Positions 1 to 11,907 of a DNA stretch of 64,000 nucleotides are shown here, in pieces. This stretch comes from Actinernus sp. WN-2022. Its lineage: Eukaryota; Cnidaria; Anthozoa; Actiniaria; Actinernidae. Numbering within the stretch: the stretch's first letter is position 1; every line of letters begins with the position of its first letter. A program made the translations under genes and the position numbers. The notes under the pieces were generated by a model that saw nothing but the letters and a program-made list of their open reading frames with translations, did not search any database and had not been told where the DNA came from. The DNA is taken from contig JAOWCC010001593.1 in NCBI GenBank assembly GCA_030867875.1, forward strand, positions 1-64,000, read 5' to 3'.

Positions 1-315
1 AAACTAGTAATAGTTTTGAGTTTTTAGAGCAATGTGGAGAATTGCTGTTGAGCTACGAGCATTTCTAATGCAGAAAAACATGAAAGCGAGGCTAGAAAGG
101 CGTCCGTTGTTTTTCTCATACAAATCTCTCTAATTTCAACTGGCTGTAACTTCATTGCTTTTTAAGCTACAGCACTCAACTTTCACAATTTCACTAATGT
201 CCACATGCTCTTTCACATGGCAATGTTCATATTTTCTATAAATGTGCCGGATAAACAACCGAAACGGAAAATCACATATGCAAATTAGGAGGCGGCCATT
301 ATGAAAGTCGTGTAT

Positions 316-841
316 ATACTTTATAAGACAGCTATCCTCCCTCATCTCACCTACTGTCATCTGGTATGGCATTTCTGTAGAGCTAGTGATACTCGAAAGT
401 TGGAAAGATATTACAGGAAAGAGGATTAAGAGCTGTTTTTAGGGACAAACAGTCCAGTTACCAGTTATTGTTAGAAAAAGCGAACTAATTACCCACATTA
501 CTGAATAGACGGCTACAAGATATATGCATTTTAATGTTCAAAGTTAGGTATAACTTATGCCCTAAGTCAATAGGTATACGGAAGCGTGACCTAAGTAATT
601 TACTAGGCGGTTGTAATGGCCGCCATTTATGCAACACATAATTATTTTAGAATTGTTAGTTTCTTTAACTTGTAAATAGTCACCATTTTTTAAAATTATT
701 ATTATAGATATTGTCATTCAAGTTTTTAGATTTTTAGATTTTTTAACAATTTATTAGTTGTAGGTGTCCCCTATTAGCGGTGGGTTTTTCCCCTCTGCTA
801 GATGTATTTGACACGTAAATAAAGTTATTATTATTATTATA
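316..841 (+). mobile_element. 5'-truncated LINE (CR1/L2-like), RT C-terminus and 3' tail
   Basis: Translation from about 316 reads as the last part of a non-LTR reverse transcriptase, including TAILPHLTYCHLVWHFCRAS and the following conserved charged helix, but with stops and frameshifts. It ends in an A/T-rich 3' UTR and an AATAAAG(TTA)n tail at 820-841. A sister copy with the same PHLTYCN motif lies at 24.4-25.0 kb on the other strand. It is a dead fragment. Confidence 0.7.
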
Positions 842-1212
842 TACATGTACAGTGTAATATATTGTTTCCTCACTTTTTCATACAAAACTTTATCGGTTCA
901 AACGATGAGGCATCATCACTTTACTTTGGGGAAGAATGATCAAAAGATATGTGATGTGTCCATATTGACTGAGAATGTAGAGCATGAGAACCTAAGAAAA
1001 TAAGTTTTCCCTTAGATAGCATTATAATGACACGTATATGTATAAAACTGATGGTATCAACTGACATGTCTGTATGAGTTTGAAATGGGAGTTCATCCCG
1101 TAAATTTACTCTGATCATGTGAAGCCATGTGCTTTCCTTAGCAGGCATTTCTCTGCTTTTATATGACAGTTATTGATATAAACTAACAGTGTATGTTAAT
1201 TGAAACTCTCTT
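842..1212. other. No recognisable feature
   Basis: AT-rich sequence. Only short open frames are present, without domain resemblance or convincing splice sites. Confidence 0.5.
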
Positions 1213-1400
1213 GGATCTCATTACTCGGGTTGCCTGTGGCAGGCAGAAGTCCAAATCTGCAGGCCATTTTTTTGGTTGTTTCATGCAGCAAAATTTCTGC
1301 GCATGCGTTAAATTTCAAGTTCACCACCAATCAGATTGCACTGTGCTGGTCACGTAAATGTAACAACGCCAGGTTAACCAGTCGCCATCTTCTGCGGACG
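1213..1400 (+). repeat. Interspersed repeat copy (partner at 9630-9835)
   Basis: The stretch running from ACTCGGGTTGCCTGTGGCAG through AAAATTTCTGCGCATGCGTT to GCCAGGTTAA is found again, diverged, at 9630-9835 in the same orientation. No coding capacity is seen, so this is an unclassified DNA-repeat fragment. Confidence 0.75.
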
Positions 1401-2187
1401 CTATCAGCTTGTTTGAGGTACGTTTCGTAGCTTTTATGCCACATTTCATTTTACTCTCAGTCATAATACATACCAGTGTAAACACCGTGATCGGTAGGCC
1501 AACACTAAAATATTTTGACTGCGTTTTTGGCTGGTTAACCGATCTCGTACGATCTCTCTGTGTACCGCGCGTTCGCGTTATACTGGTATACTGAATATAT
1601 AGCTGATTTATAGCGAAATATAGCGATTTACTAGCAAATATATATACTGTGATTGAGCAGTTATGGGTTACTATCCTCTATGGAAGTCTGAAGACATATG
1701 ATCTGAACTCCTGAACTGTGAGCTAGAGCAACACTGTCGCTCGCCAGCACAGAATAATTTATGATGACCCAAGGCAATATTCAACTCTCAAGGTAAACAA
1801 ACAAGAAACATCTCACGGCCGAGGTTTTGGTTCGAGAATTAAAGGCTTCCAACAATTCCCTTTAAAGTTCTTTAATATAATGAGCAGACTGAAGTTTGGG
1901 ATTAATGAGTGTAAAGCTTTTAATTAGAGATCCAACAGGCATTTCAGTTAATAATCTTTAATCCAACAAATACCAATATGGACTCGTAATAGCTCATCAT
2001 GTTTAGCAAGAACAGCAGATAAAGTTACGCAGAGGCACACAAATTGACATAGCTCCATCACAGGATGGACAGGATACAACTTATAATATGGTACAAATAA
2101 AAACATACATTTGAGACAATCATCTATTAGTACTCGGAACCGTACTCGAAATTGTACATGCATGTGTTACATGCATGTACAATGTTT
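1401..2187. other. No recognisable feature
   Basis: Unique-looking AT-rich sequence. I see no domain, RNA gene or long repeat in it. Confidence 0.45.
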
Positions 2188-2420
2188 AAATTAAAAGGTC
2201 ATGCAACTACGAGAAAAACAAAAAATATTAAATTACATATATCCTAGGGGAGCAGAGAATGAAAGTCACCGCGCTACCGGCCACTCCTAAAGTCTGCTAA
2301 ATTCAGCTAATAATTCTTCCCTTTGGTTATTACTAAGACGATTTCAAATGAAAGTGTATTTCATCTTCAATCTCATGTAGCCCGAGTGTAAGCCCAGATG
2401 GGCTCTTGTTCTTTTAAGAG
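2188..2420. repeat. Interspersed repeat copy carrying an empty MITE site
   Basis: About 230 bp, including the block TCACCGCGCTACCGGCCACT and GAAAGTGTATTTCATCTTCA, is repeated at 11,196-11,870. At about 2,305-2,320 the sequence TTCAGCTAATAATTC is uninterrupted. In the other copy a 438-bp MITE sits at exactly this point. Confidence 0.85.
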
Positions 2421-2585
2421 TGCCAAGACCGGCCAGATGCTATTTTCTTGGTAATATTCCCATGATAGGGTTTTGATCAATTCCGATAACACCAAGTAAT
2501 TTTGGCGGCCTTGACCTCTTAATTTGACAATCATTAATTGAAATATCTAACCGTCATCATTGACTAGGGCTAGTCTCTGTCTCGA

Positions 2586-3420
2586 TCCTATTAGCCTATA
2601 TTCTGTCTTCGCAACTGATTGAGACTCAGCTTATTAGCCGTGAGCCAATGGTTGATATTCATTAGATCTAGATTCAGCTTGTTGACAATTGCGTTATGAT
2701 CAGCAGAGGCTACGGTGAAATTGGTGTCATCTGCATACATTCTTGTTTTCGAGAATTTGAGGCAATTGGGTAAATCATTCATATATACTAGAAATAATAG
2801 AGGGCCCAGGATACTGCCTTGTAGTACACCGCAGGTTATAGCACGAGGTGGTGATAGTACAGCATTGGCAAAGCATTGCGGTCAGAGACTGATAGGATTC
2901 CAACCAAGCCAGAGCCGATTCATTGAGGCCGTATTTTCCAAGTTTTTTTAAGAAGTATACCATGATTTACCGTGTCAAATGCCTTAGCTAGATCTATAAA
3001 TACAACTACGTTAATAAGTCCCTCGTCAATGTTAAAGTACCAATCATTAGTCGCTTCTAGTAGCGAACTTAATGTTGAGTGTAATGATCGAAAGCCTGTA
3101 AAGATTGGTATACTTGGTCAAAGATAATTCTTTCACAGACCTTTGAAATGATTGGAACGACTGATATTGGCAGGGGAACTTTCGAATGTTGCCAATCATC
3201 TGGATACTATATACCAGAATGGATAGATAAGTTTATCAGACGCGATAATGATACTAACTGCTGTGTCTCTCAACAAGGAGCAAGATATGCCATCAATGCC
3301 AGTTGCATGCTTTCGATGGATCAAGTTTTCGTAATAGTTTTAATACTCGCTTGTGGGATATTTCACGAAATTCAAAAATATGTTGACACTCATTTACATA
3401 ATCTAGATAATTAATTGACG
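2586..3420 (-). pseudogene. Degenerate LINE reverse transcriptase (CR1/L2-like)
   Basis: On the minus strand the sequence reads, with frameshifts, as a reverse-transcriptase core. RT motif A appears as VVVFIDLAKAFDTVNH near 2,990, followed by LLKKLGKYGLNESALAWLES, then a region of the PGPSIISSIYE type, NDLPNCLKFSKTRMYADDTN with the YADD catalytic box near 2,730, and a TANKLSLN helix. Several stops make it non-functional. The DLPNCL-type wording is shared with the remnant at 3.9-4.8 kb, so both belong to one old family. Confidence 0.8.
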
Positions 3421-3530
3421 AGGCGGGTATTTCATTTGATAATTTTGAACCTATTGAAGTACAGTGTATTTAAGTCGTCGCTAATTTTATTGTCTTTCGT
3501 GATTTTAAGTCCGTTTGATTCGTTTGGGGC

Positions 3531-3690
3531 CGGTAAAAATCTAAAACGAGGACCCAATGTTGGCCCCTCCCCAAAACATCAGCCCAAAAAATCTTGGCCC
3601 TCCCCCAAAACATCAAAAAATGACGTCTTTTTTTAACAAAAGAGGAAAGCATTTATTTTGTTTTACTCCTGGAAACCTCGTGGTTAACAA
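3531..3690 (-). repeat. Repeat arm, inverted relative to 9513-9645
   Basis: The run from GAGGACCCAATGTTGGCCCC to AACAAAAGAGGAAAGCATTT is the reverse complement of 9513-9645, including the duplicated 'TTTTGGGGAGGGCCAA' block. The right-hand copy continues into the family that also occurs at 1213. Between the two arms lie the split LINE and its insertion. Confidence 0.75.
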
Positions 3691-3899
3691 GCAGAATGTT
3701 TGAGGTCTCGAACGTTGCCCATTAGCAGCATCCAGCACGCGCTGATTGCTGGTTAAGGGACATTTCCAAGGTGGAGCTACACGTGCTATGTGTTTCGAGA
3801 AAATGCACACTGTTGATCAATAACCAATGTCAATTTTGATTGAATGCTAACGTAATTGAATAACTAACAGCAAACCATCCCCCTCCCTCCCCCACTGAA

Positions 3900-4765
3900 G
3901 AGGAGCTTTTAGCCTGCTAGTTGGTACGCGGTAAAGAAGAGCTTGTTAGTGGAGTATCTCAATCAGTAAGTATGTACTTAAATTACTCCATCCAAGATAT
4001 TGTAATAAATTATCAGCAACAGCGTCATAGCTGGAAAAAGTGCACGGTTCTGAGCTTTTGTAATTTGTCGGAAAGAGTTTTGCCGCCAATTTCCACAAAC
4101 GACACAGCAATAATCAAAATGCGGTTGCACCAATCCAAAGTTTAAAACAATATATATAAGGTCGTTGAAGGGTACATAAGGGCCTTATCCGTTTTATAGC
4201 ACCGATACCAGAGACACTGAATATTGTTTTGCTAATTTATATATCGCTAAAGATTTTGTAGTTGAAACTTGATTTATTGGAGCACCATTGAAAGAGCAGA
4301 ATATTTTGCCAGAGTATTTAGATTTTGCCTCGATCCTATATAATTAGCATAATTTCAGTTTTAGTCATATTTAGAGTATGTTTCCAAATTTGGATTTAAA
4401 CAAAATTCAATGGTGTTTATGTCATTGTCAGCGAATGGGTGTCGTCTGCAGACATTCTGTGCTGAGATTTTGATAAACAATTTGGCAAATCATTGATATA
4501 CAGTAGAAATAACAGGGCTTAAAATTATCCCATGATGAATAAGCAGCTTTTTGAGAGTGAACCATTAATAAAACACTTTTGCGTGCGGTTCAATAAATAT
4601 GACTTAAAACAGTTATGAGCGTTCTCTTGTATACCATAGGCGTTTAGTTTAGAGGGTCGACTGTATCAAATCAGTACGTTCTTCAGTAGATCTAAAAACA
4701 CCACGGCATTAACCGCATTGAACATTATCACGGTCAATATTGTATGCCCAGCTGTCGGTAGCTTC
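3900..4765 (-). pseudogene. Old LINE remnant, 3' part (RT motif A to C-terminus), split by a younger LINE
   Basis: Minus-strand translation with shifts gives, in order: ATDSWAYNID near 4,760, motif A as NAVVFLDLLKNVL near 4,690, YINDLPNCLSKSQ.RMSADDTH near 4,480, a C-terminal QPHFDYCCVVCGNW near 4,090, and a LGWSNL-type tail near 3,950. The part that should precede it is not adjacent but lies at 9,199-9,505, across the inserted plus-strand LINE. It is long dead. Confidence 0.75.
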
Positions 4766-5230
4766 AACTTGACGACTTGGAACAGTACACACGGCGTACC
4801 AATATTCGCATATTTGGTCTTCCAGAAACTAACGCTGATGAACCCTACGAAAACACTGATCAATTGGCTATAGACTTCCTGCATAAAGAACTGGGAATCG
4901 ATCTTAACGTAGTGGATATTTCTCGCTCACATAGAATCGGGAAAAAATCCACTAAGCCAAGGCCAGTCATTCTCCGTCTCACCCGACACAACTTGAAGGT
5001 CAGTATCTAACTAAAAGGCGCGTACTCAAAAGAAAAAAAGCGGCCTTTCTCTGTTCAAGAGGATCTGACTATCCCTAGACGGGCGATACTGAAGCATCTA
5101 TATGAACATGCCTCCAACAAGATACTCAAGGTCTGGACCATCGATGGAGTTATCCATTTCAGACCCAAGCTTAACCCATCAGTAATTGAGAAATGTACGA
5201 CTCTCCATGAGTGTTGTCGCCCTCCTTGAG
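4766..5230 (+). pseudogene. LINE ORF1 C-terminal part (RRM/CTD, L1-ORF1p-like)
   Basis: The frame begins mid-protein as LQLDDLEQYTRRTNIRIFGL. That is the end of a coiled coil followed by the RRM-like core of an ORF1 nucleic-acid chaperone. It continues through KELGIDLNVVDISRSHRIG and PRPVILRLTRHNLK. A frameshift near 5,005 moves the rest (a KRRVLK..KKAAF region, RRAILKHLYEHA, WTIDGVIHFRPK) to another frame until about 5,230. In the family this protein coats the element's RNA. Here the N-terminus is lost at the 5' truncation and the frame is broken, so no function is expected. Confidence 0.7.
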
Positions 5231-5539
5231 AAGTATCTATGAACACCATATTTTTGACTATTGGACCCTGTTTATGGCTATACTATATTGTACAATATCT
5301 GATAACTGCTTTTGGTGTATATATACACACATTCAAGTCATTTTGCTGATCATATGCTATGTATATCATGTTTCCCATAACTTAACTTAAATTAATACAA
5401 TACATAGGTAATTTAATAATTTAAATTATTTAATGATTGCCGAATTATTAATCCTTTGGTTATTATTACTACCTTTCTCTATTTCCTTAAGACGTAAATA
5501 TCATCGTTATCTATCCCGTAAGATTGTTTTACATATTCT

Positions 5540-8500
5540 ATGACCATAATTGCTAACCCTTGTTCTGTATGTAACTTCTCCGTACATAATAACCATCGAG
5601 CTATATTTTGTGACATTTGTCTACTTTGGACACACTTGAAATGTACTCGACTCTCCCTCGAGGACTATAAGGCTTTATCTAACTCTGAAGATTCTTGGTT
5701 TTGCCCTGTCTGCTTATCAGATATTTTTCCCTTTAATCATTTTGTCGATAACACCGATTTTTATTTTGCTATTTACGATTTACACTCTATTTTTGACTCC
5801 AGATTTGATATTGAATCTATCAAGAATAAAAAAAAAAAAACCCTTTTTAGAAGATCCTGACACTCGCCAACTACTACTCAATTCAGATATTGATCCTGAC
5901 AGTAATATATTTGTGGATAACTCTAATATACTCTCTAACTGTACCTATCTAACTTCTGTAAGCTTTAATAATTTGCTCCCTAATCAGTCTGATAATTTTT
6001 CACTACTTCACCTGAATATTAGAAGCCTAAAAAAAACATTCAGAAGATTTATGCGACTTCATTAGCTACTTTGGACACTTCTTTTTCAACTATTGGTATA
6101 TCTGAAACCTGGCTAGACGAATCCACTAAAGACATTTATCATATCCCTGGATTTAATTTTATCACACATACTAGACAACATAAACAGGGCGGTGGGGTCG
6201 GACTTTACATTAATTCCAAATACAACTACAAGAATCGTACTGACCCTCCAATCTAAAGACTCAAAAATATACGAATCAATATTTGCTGAAATTATTCAAC
6301 CTAATGGCAAAAACATAATCACTGGCTGTATTTATAAACCACCTGATGTAAATGTAGATGATTTTAATAATTGCATTAATGACATATTATCCAAGATCAG
6401 TTTTGAGAATAAGATTTCATATTTAATGGGTGACTTCAATATTAATATACTTAATAGAGAATCTCATAAACATACTGATGATTTTCTTAATCTTATGTTG
6501 ACTAATAGTTTTTACCCCCTTGATTTCTAAACCAACAAGAATTACTGACACCTCTGCAACTCTAATTGATAATTTTTTTACCAATAATCTAGATTATAAC
6601 ATGATCAGTGGATTATTCTACACTGATATATCCGATCATTTTCCTATATTTCAAATAACTAATTTTAAGCTTGTTACTGAGACTCGTCCTAAACAAATTC
6701 ACACTCGCACAATAAACCCCCAAAACCTTAACAAATTCCACACTAAATTAATTGACACTGATTGGAATTTTATCCATAATGCCTCTTCAACTAACAACTC
6801 CTATGACTCTTTTATTGACTATCTCACACCTATATATAACCAATGCTTTCCTATTAAAATAGTTAACCTAAAAGATCATGAAAAGTCCAAGCCATGGTTC
6901 ACTTCTGGTCTTCTCAATTCTTGTAGGAGGAAAAATTCCCTTTATAGACAAATGATACTAAGTCCTACTCCTGACAATAAAAATGCATACAATAATTACC
7001 GTAATAAATACAACTACTTCATTAAAATGGCAAGGAAAAAATATTACCATGACAAATTAATATCAGTCAATTCATCCCTAAAACAAACTTGGTCAATAAT
7101 TAAATCAGTCATTTCAAAAAAACAATCCAATTTCAATCCAAAATCTTTTATGAAAGATTCAAACGGTGAATATACTGACCCAACAAAAATAGCAACAAAA
7201 TTTAATCACTTCTTTACTGACATTGGCCCATCACTGGCTAAGAACATTACTAAAACTAATGCTGATTTTAAAACTCACATGTTAGGTTCCTATGCCAACA
7301 GTATATTCTTCACTCCAACAACCCCAGATGAAATCTCTTCAATAGTCACTTCCTTAAAAAATAGTAGAAGTGAAGGTTGTGATGGCATTTGTATTGAACC
7401 TATCAAATTTTCAATTGATTTACTTGCATCTCCTTTATCTGAAATGTGTAATTCATCTCTTTGTAGTGGTGAATTCCCTGATAAACTTAAGATCGCCAAA
7501 GTAATACCTATCTATAAAAATGATGAAGTAAGTTACTTTTCAAATTACAGACCTATCTCTATTTTATCTACTTTTTCCAAAATTCTGGAAAAGGTTGTCT
7601 ATGTTAGACTATCGAACTTTCTTACTAAATTTAGTGTCTTGAATTCTCACCAATATGGCTTTAGAAAAAAGCATTCAACATATATGGCTATCCTTGAATT
7701 AGTTGATCAAATTCATCAAGCCTTCGAAAATAATGAATTTACAATAGGTATTTTTATCGACCTTAAAAAGGCATTTGACACTGTGGATCACACTATTTTA
7801 TTAAATAAGCTTGAATTTTATGGAATTAGAGGTACACCTTTAAACTGGTTCAAAAGTTATCTGAGTAATAGACAACAGTATGTTGTAATTAAAAAATTTA
7901 ACTCTCCACTCATGAACATTAGTTGTGGAGTACCTCAAGGTTCAGTATTAGGCCCCCTTCTTTTTCTTTTATATATAAACGACTTATTCCACAGCTCCAA
8001 ACATTTATCATTTGTTCTCTTTGCTGACGATACCAATATTTTTTACAGTCACAAAAACATTGCTAATCTAGTGAATATTTTAAACAATGAGCTTATCCAT
8101 GTTGCATCTTGGTTTAATGCTAATAAATTAACCCTTCACCCTGATAAGACCAAGTTCATAATATTTTTTCCGACTAAAAAGAAAGTAAATTTTAATGACA
8201 TCATTATTTCTATCAATGGTAATACAATTAATAGAACTGAATGTACTAAATTCTTAGGAGTGATTATCCATCAAAACTTATCATGGAAACCCCACATTCA
8301 TGCCATTACTAATAAGATTTCCAAAGCTATTGGTATAATTACTAAATCACGTCAATTTTTGGCTTTTAATTCTCTCAAAGTTTTATATAATTCACTTATT
8401 TTACCATACCTACAATACTGTACCCTTATTTGGGCTTCTACTTATCCCACGCATATTGAACCTATCTTTTTATTGCAGAAAAGGGTAATTCGTATCATTA

Positions 8501-8838
8501 CTCATTCCCCCCCTCGTACTCACACTAAACCTCTATTCCATAAGCTCAAAATACTAACCATCCATGATATTCATAAGTTCCAGATTTCATGCTTTGTTTT
8601 TTCTCATATCAATAACCTCTTACCTGATTCTCTTTCTGCCCTTTTCAAATTTAATTTAGAAATCCATGATCACTTTACAAGACATAGATCTAATCTACAT
8701 TACCTTTGTTTTAAATATAAATTCTCAATCCGTTCACAAGGACCCAAAATCTGGAATGGTCTACCTACATCTTTCCGTGAATCACTAAAACCTTTTAATT
8801 ATAAAATGAAATTAAAATCTCACTTCTTGTCTTATTAA
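5540..8838 (+). pseudogene. LINE ORF2: PHD finger, AP-endonuclease, reverse transcriptase
   Basis: The ATG at 5540 opens a PHD finger: CSVC, then CDIC, WTHLKC and WFCPVC, giving a C4HC3 pattern over about 55 residues. A frameshift lies at the A-run near 5,830. The endonuclease follows in broken frames, with LLHLNIRSL near 6,010, IGISETWLD near 6,100 and YLMGDFNINI near 6,420. From 6520 a single 772-codon frame carries ITDTSATLIDNFF, SDHFP, the RT core (SNYRPISILSTFSKILEKVV; IDLKKAFDTVDH; GVPQGSVLGPLLFLLYINDL; FADDTN at about 8,020) and the C-terminal thumb (QYCTLIWASTYPTHIEPIF). At least four frameshifts lie in the 5' half, so the copy is inactive although the RT core is intact. In this family the protein nicks target DNA and copies the element RNA at the nick. 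Confidence 0.85.
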
Positions 8839-9198
8839 TAACTAGTTATATAAGTAAATGATGAACTGCCTTTCTGTTGGGTGCAATATATGTTTAATTA
8901 ATTTTATATATAGCTATATAGCTATATATTCTTTTTTTGCTTTGTAACTTGTCAACTTATAATCCTGTAAACTAGTATTTTTTATTTTATTTTTTTGTAT
9001 GTTTTGTATGTAGCTAGTACTGTAACACTTAAAACTGCGTGTCCATCTTTTAATACTCTTTCGTTATCTATATTTATACATAACAACACCCTGACCCTTT
9101 GCCATATAAGCCTCTGGCTTCGGCTTTTCTTTATTGATTTTCATGTAAAAATTGTGCTTTTCTTACAAATACAATAAAATTATTATATTATTTATTAA

Positions 9199-9505
9199 GT
9201 AAGGCTGCATGTCACGGTTGAATGAAATGAACGGAATCATGATTGATGTTTTGACATTGTCATTTCAGACAAATTAGAGTAAAGTAAACACCTTGGCCAC
9301 AACAGTCAACAGAAATTACCGAAATTGGGCGATAGTTGTTCATGTCACATCGTTCACATTTCCATTCGTCGGGAAAGACACCCAAAATTATCGTTCGATT
9401 AGAAATGGTACAAACTGTAGAATTCGAAATAAGATCAGCACATTCTCGAAGGAGTCTGTCAGATATCTTGTCTAAACCGTTGCTTTCGATTTGGTAGATG
9501 TGCTT
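9199..9505 (-). pseudogene. Old LINE remnant, 5' part (pre-motif A RT)
   Basis: Minus-strand reading gives GLDKISDRLLRECADLI, then VFPDEWKCERC and NNYRPISVISV (RT motif 0/1 region), then FRSFHSTVTCSL at about 9,210. These are the residues that normally precede the motif found at 4,760, so this is the other half of the LINE at 3900-4765. Confidence 0.75.
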
Positions 9506-9512
9506 TCAGGAG

Positions 9513-9835
9513 TAAAACAAAAGAAATGCTTTCCTCTTTTGTTAACAAAAAGACGTCATTTGTTTATGTTTTGGGGAGGGCCAAGATTTTTGGGCTGATG
9601 TTTTGGGGAGGGCCAACATTTTTGGGTCCTCGTTACTCGGGCTGCCTGTGGCAGCGCCGAGTCTAAAAATGCAAGTCGTTTTTTTGTTTTTTGTTTTTTT
9701 TGTTTCATGTAGCAAAATTTCTGCGCATGCGTTAAAGGTCAATTTCACACCAATCAGATTGCACTGTGCTGGTCACGCAACAATCGCCAGGTTAATGTAT
9801 TTACATAATTAAATACAGTAAAGCAAGATGGCGGA
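9513..9835 (+). repeat. Interspersed repeat, longest copy of the 1213/3531 family
   Basis: Positions 9513-9645 match 3531-3690 inverted. Positions 9630-9835 match 1213-1400 directly, with shared CTCGGGCTGCCTGTGGCAG and AAAATTTCTGCGCATGCGTT. This links the two smaller copies into one family. Confidence 0.75.
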
Positions 9836-10360
9836 AGACCCGCGAGGAACTTTCTCTCTAATCTCTCAAATGTAAGCCAGTTTAATGTTTTATTTAACTT
9901 CACTCGTGCGAAAGCCTTCCAACAGGCTCAGGATATTTCAACTGGCGCTATTGTCGGAGCCGAAGGACCGCGTTTTTTACCCAGATGGCCAGTGATTTTA
10001 TATACGCCACGTACGATGACCTGAAGCCAAAGAAATATATATTGGAATCGGTTCATTGGAATCTATAAGCCATCGGCTCGCTGTGCTGCATTTAAAACAT
10101 CTGAGGAGAACATCTTATTTTGGGTGAAGGCACTTCAAGACCAATGTTATGAGTCTCTTAAAAACTGTCAGAGATTTAAATTTTTACCGTAAGTTGGATC
10201 AGAGAGTATCGAGATCAAGTTATTTCGTTCCAGCGAGGATATTGACCTAGCGGAAACGGTACAAGCTGTCGAAGGATTTTACTTATAATCATCCACGTCT
10301 ACTTAACAACAGGAATAGTTATGTGCCAAGGCATGGGCAAAGATAGAGTTTCCCAGATTA
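9836..10360. other. No firm feature
   Basis: A short ATG frame (MAEDPRGTFSLISQM) at about 9,829 ends at a TAAG that could be read as a splice donor. Fragments such as ENILFWVKALQDQCYESLKN occur near 10,110. Nothing is diagnostic. Confidence 0.3.
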
Positions 10361-10363
10361 CAG

Positions 10364-10974
10364 ATGAAAGTAGAGCACTTAATGAATGAAGAAACAGAGG
10401 TCACGCGCGACATGCTTGAGAACATGAACATGTTTAACACTTTATGTTATACTAAGAAAACAAAACAAGTTACAGAGCCTGCACGTTCACAAGTCAATGA
10501 AAAACCCCAAGAGCCTGTAGTTTTGTATCAACATATATCCTCGAAACTCCAAAAGCAACATACACATGAGTCAAATTCAAACCGGAAGAGACGGAATTCT
10601 TGAGATTCTTCACGAGGATATTTGTTAGCCCGCAATAAGAACTCTCTCGCTGATTTAATGACCTTGATTTGTAACATGGAGGCTGACCTAACTGTATGCG
10701 TAATGATTCTTACTCTCGTCACATCAAAACGAAACTCAGTCATTTGGAAGACAAATTAGTGCAGCAAGATAATATATACAAGACCGAAATCAAGATGCTG
10801 TCATCACATATTATTGACCTAGAAGTTGAAAATGGCGAGTTGAAAGCGGATATTTATAATAAAGCTGAGATCCGACTTTCAAACTTAAAAAAAAAATCAA
10901 GAATACAAAAAAGAAGACAACGAAAGACCAAGGTCTTCAGTGTTCCGAGACTACCCAACCTACTAAAGCTTTAG
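10364..10974 (+). pseudogene. Degenerate coiled-coil ORF, possibly LINE ORF1
   Basis: Two short frames (10364-10603 and 10696-10974) are rich in Lys, Glu and Asn and show heptad-like spacing, for example IKMLSSHIIDLEVENGELKA, before a basic stretch (KKKSRIQKRRQRKTK). Coiled coil followed by a basic tail is typical of retroelement ORF1 proteins. There is no RRM or CCHC motif to confirm this, and the frames are interrupted. I do not recognise the family. Confidence 0.3.
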
Positions 10975-11195
10975 CAACGAATCAGTTTGTTCAAGAACCA
11001 TCTTTCTTACATGACAACCCGATCCCTATTCATCAGAATACATTTTCTGTGCTAAATGACGAGAGTTTACAATCACCTGACCGACAACCCACTACTAAAG
11101 AAAGGGACCATGAAGTACGGTAGTACGGTTAATTATCGGGTTCAAAACAATGAATATATGCCTGCTCAAATGCAGTGTGTTCAACGAATAAGTAG

Positions 11196-11870
11196 AGTGT
11201 TTCAATTAAAAGGTCAACATACGAGAAAAATAAAAATATTAAATTACATATATACTAGGGGAGCAAAGAAGGAAAGTCACCGCGCTACCGGCCACTCCTA
11301 AAGACTGCTAAATTCAGCTAAGAGGGGCTGAATGGGGTTAACTGATAACTGAGAAATGGGCCAAAAATATTGCTGTTAACTGAGAATTTCACCTTTTTTT
11401 AGCTGTTAGCTGATATTTGTGAGATAGCTGTTACCTGATATTTCATTATTTTTTATTAAAATGACGTAACGTCACATGCTATTATTGGCTTTTCGGATGG
11501 TTTTCGACAGATTTGATCTTCACATAAAATAGGATGTTATCATTAAAAGTTATGTTGTTCAAATGAATAGACAAAATGTAGTGTTTGATGTTGAATTAGC
11601 GGTTATTATTCATTTCATACCAGCAAATATGTATTCAAATCAGGTTAGGGTAGTCTTTTTATATAACTTAACTGATAACAGCAAAATTTAACTGATAACT
11701 GATAAATAGCTAAAAAATTAGCTGTTAACTGATATTGGTACCCCCCCATTCAGCCCCTCAGCTAATAATTCTTCACTTTGGTTATTACTAAGAGGATTTC
11801 AAATGAAAGTGTATTTGATCTTCAATCTCATGTGGCCCGAGTGAAAGCCCAGATGGGCTCTTGTTTTAGA
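11196..11870. repeat. Second copy of the 2188-2420 repeat, split by a MITE
   Basis: The left part (11,196-11,321) and right part (11,760-11,870) align in order with 2188-2420. The 438 bp between them are absent from the other copy. Confidence 0.85.
11322..11759. mobile_element. 438-bp MITE with 6-bp target duplication
   Basis: The ends are inverted repeats, GAGGGGCTGAATGGGG on the left and its complement on the right. AGCTAA is duplicated at 11,316-11,321 and 11,760-11,765. The related repeat at about 2,310 has a single AGCTAA, which gives the unfilled site. The interior is built from recurrent AACTGATAACTGA-like motifs and has no coding capacity. A non-autonomous DNA transposon is the natural reading. 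Superfamily is unassigned. Confidence 0.9.
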
Positions 11871-11879
11871 TATTTTACC

Positions 11880-11907
11880 GCCCCCCCCCCCCCCCCCCCC
11901 CCCCCCC
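11880..11907. repeat. Poly(C) tract
   Basis: Nearly 30 consecutive C. On the other strand it is a G-run able to form quadruplexes. The glycine-run frame across it is an artefact. Confidence 0.95.

Larger units (their letters stand above)
4766..9198 (+). mobile_element. PHD-EN-RT LINE, 5'-truncated, about 4.4 kb
   Basis: The element contains an ORF1 tail (4766-5230), a spacer, an ORF2 with PHD finger, endonuclease and reverse transcriptase (5540-8838), and an AT-rich 3' UTR that ends around ACAATAAAATTATTATATTA. It interrupts an older minus-strand LINE whose reading resumes on the far side (STVTCSL at about 9,210, then ATDSWAYNID at about 4,760). This fixes the insertion ends to within a few bases. 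The RT frame is intact for 772 codons, so it is much younger than its target. Confidence 0.85.
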
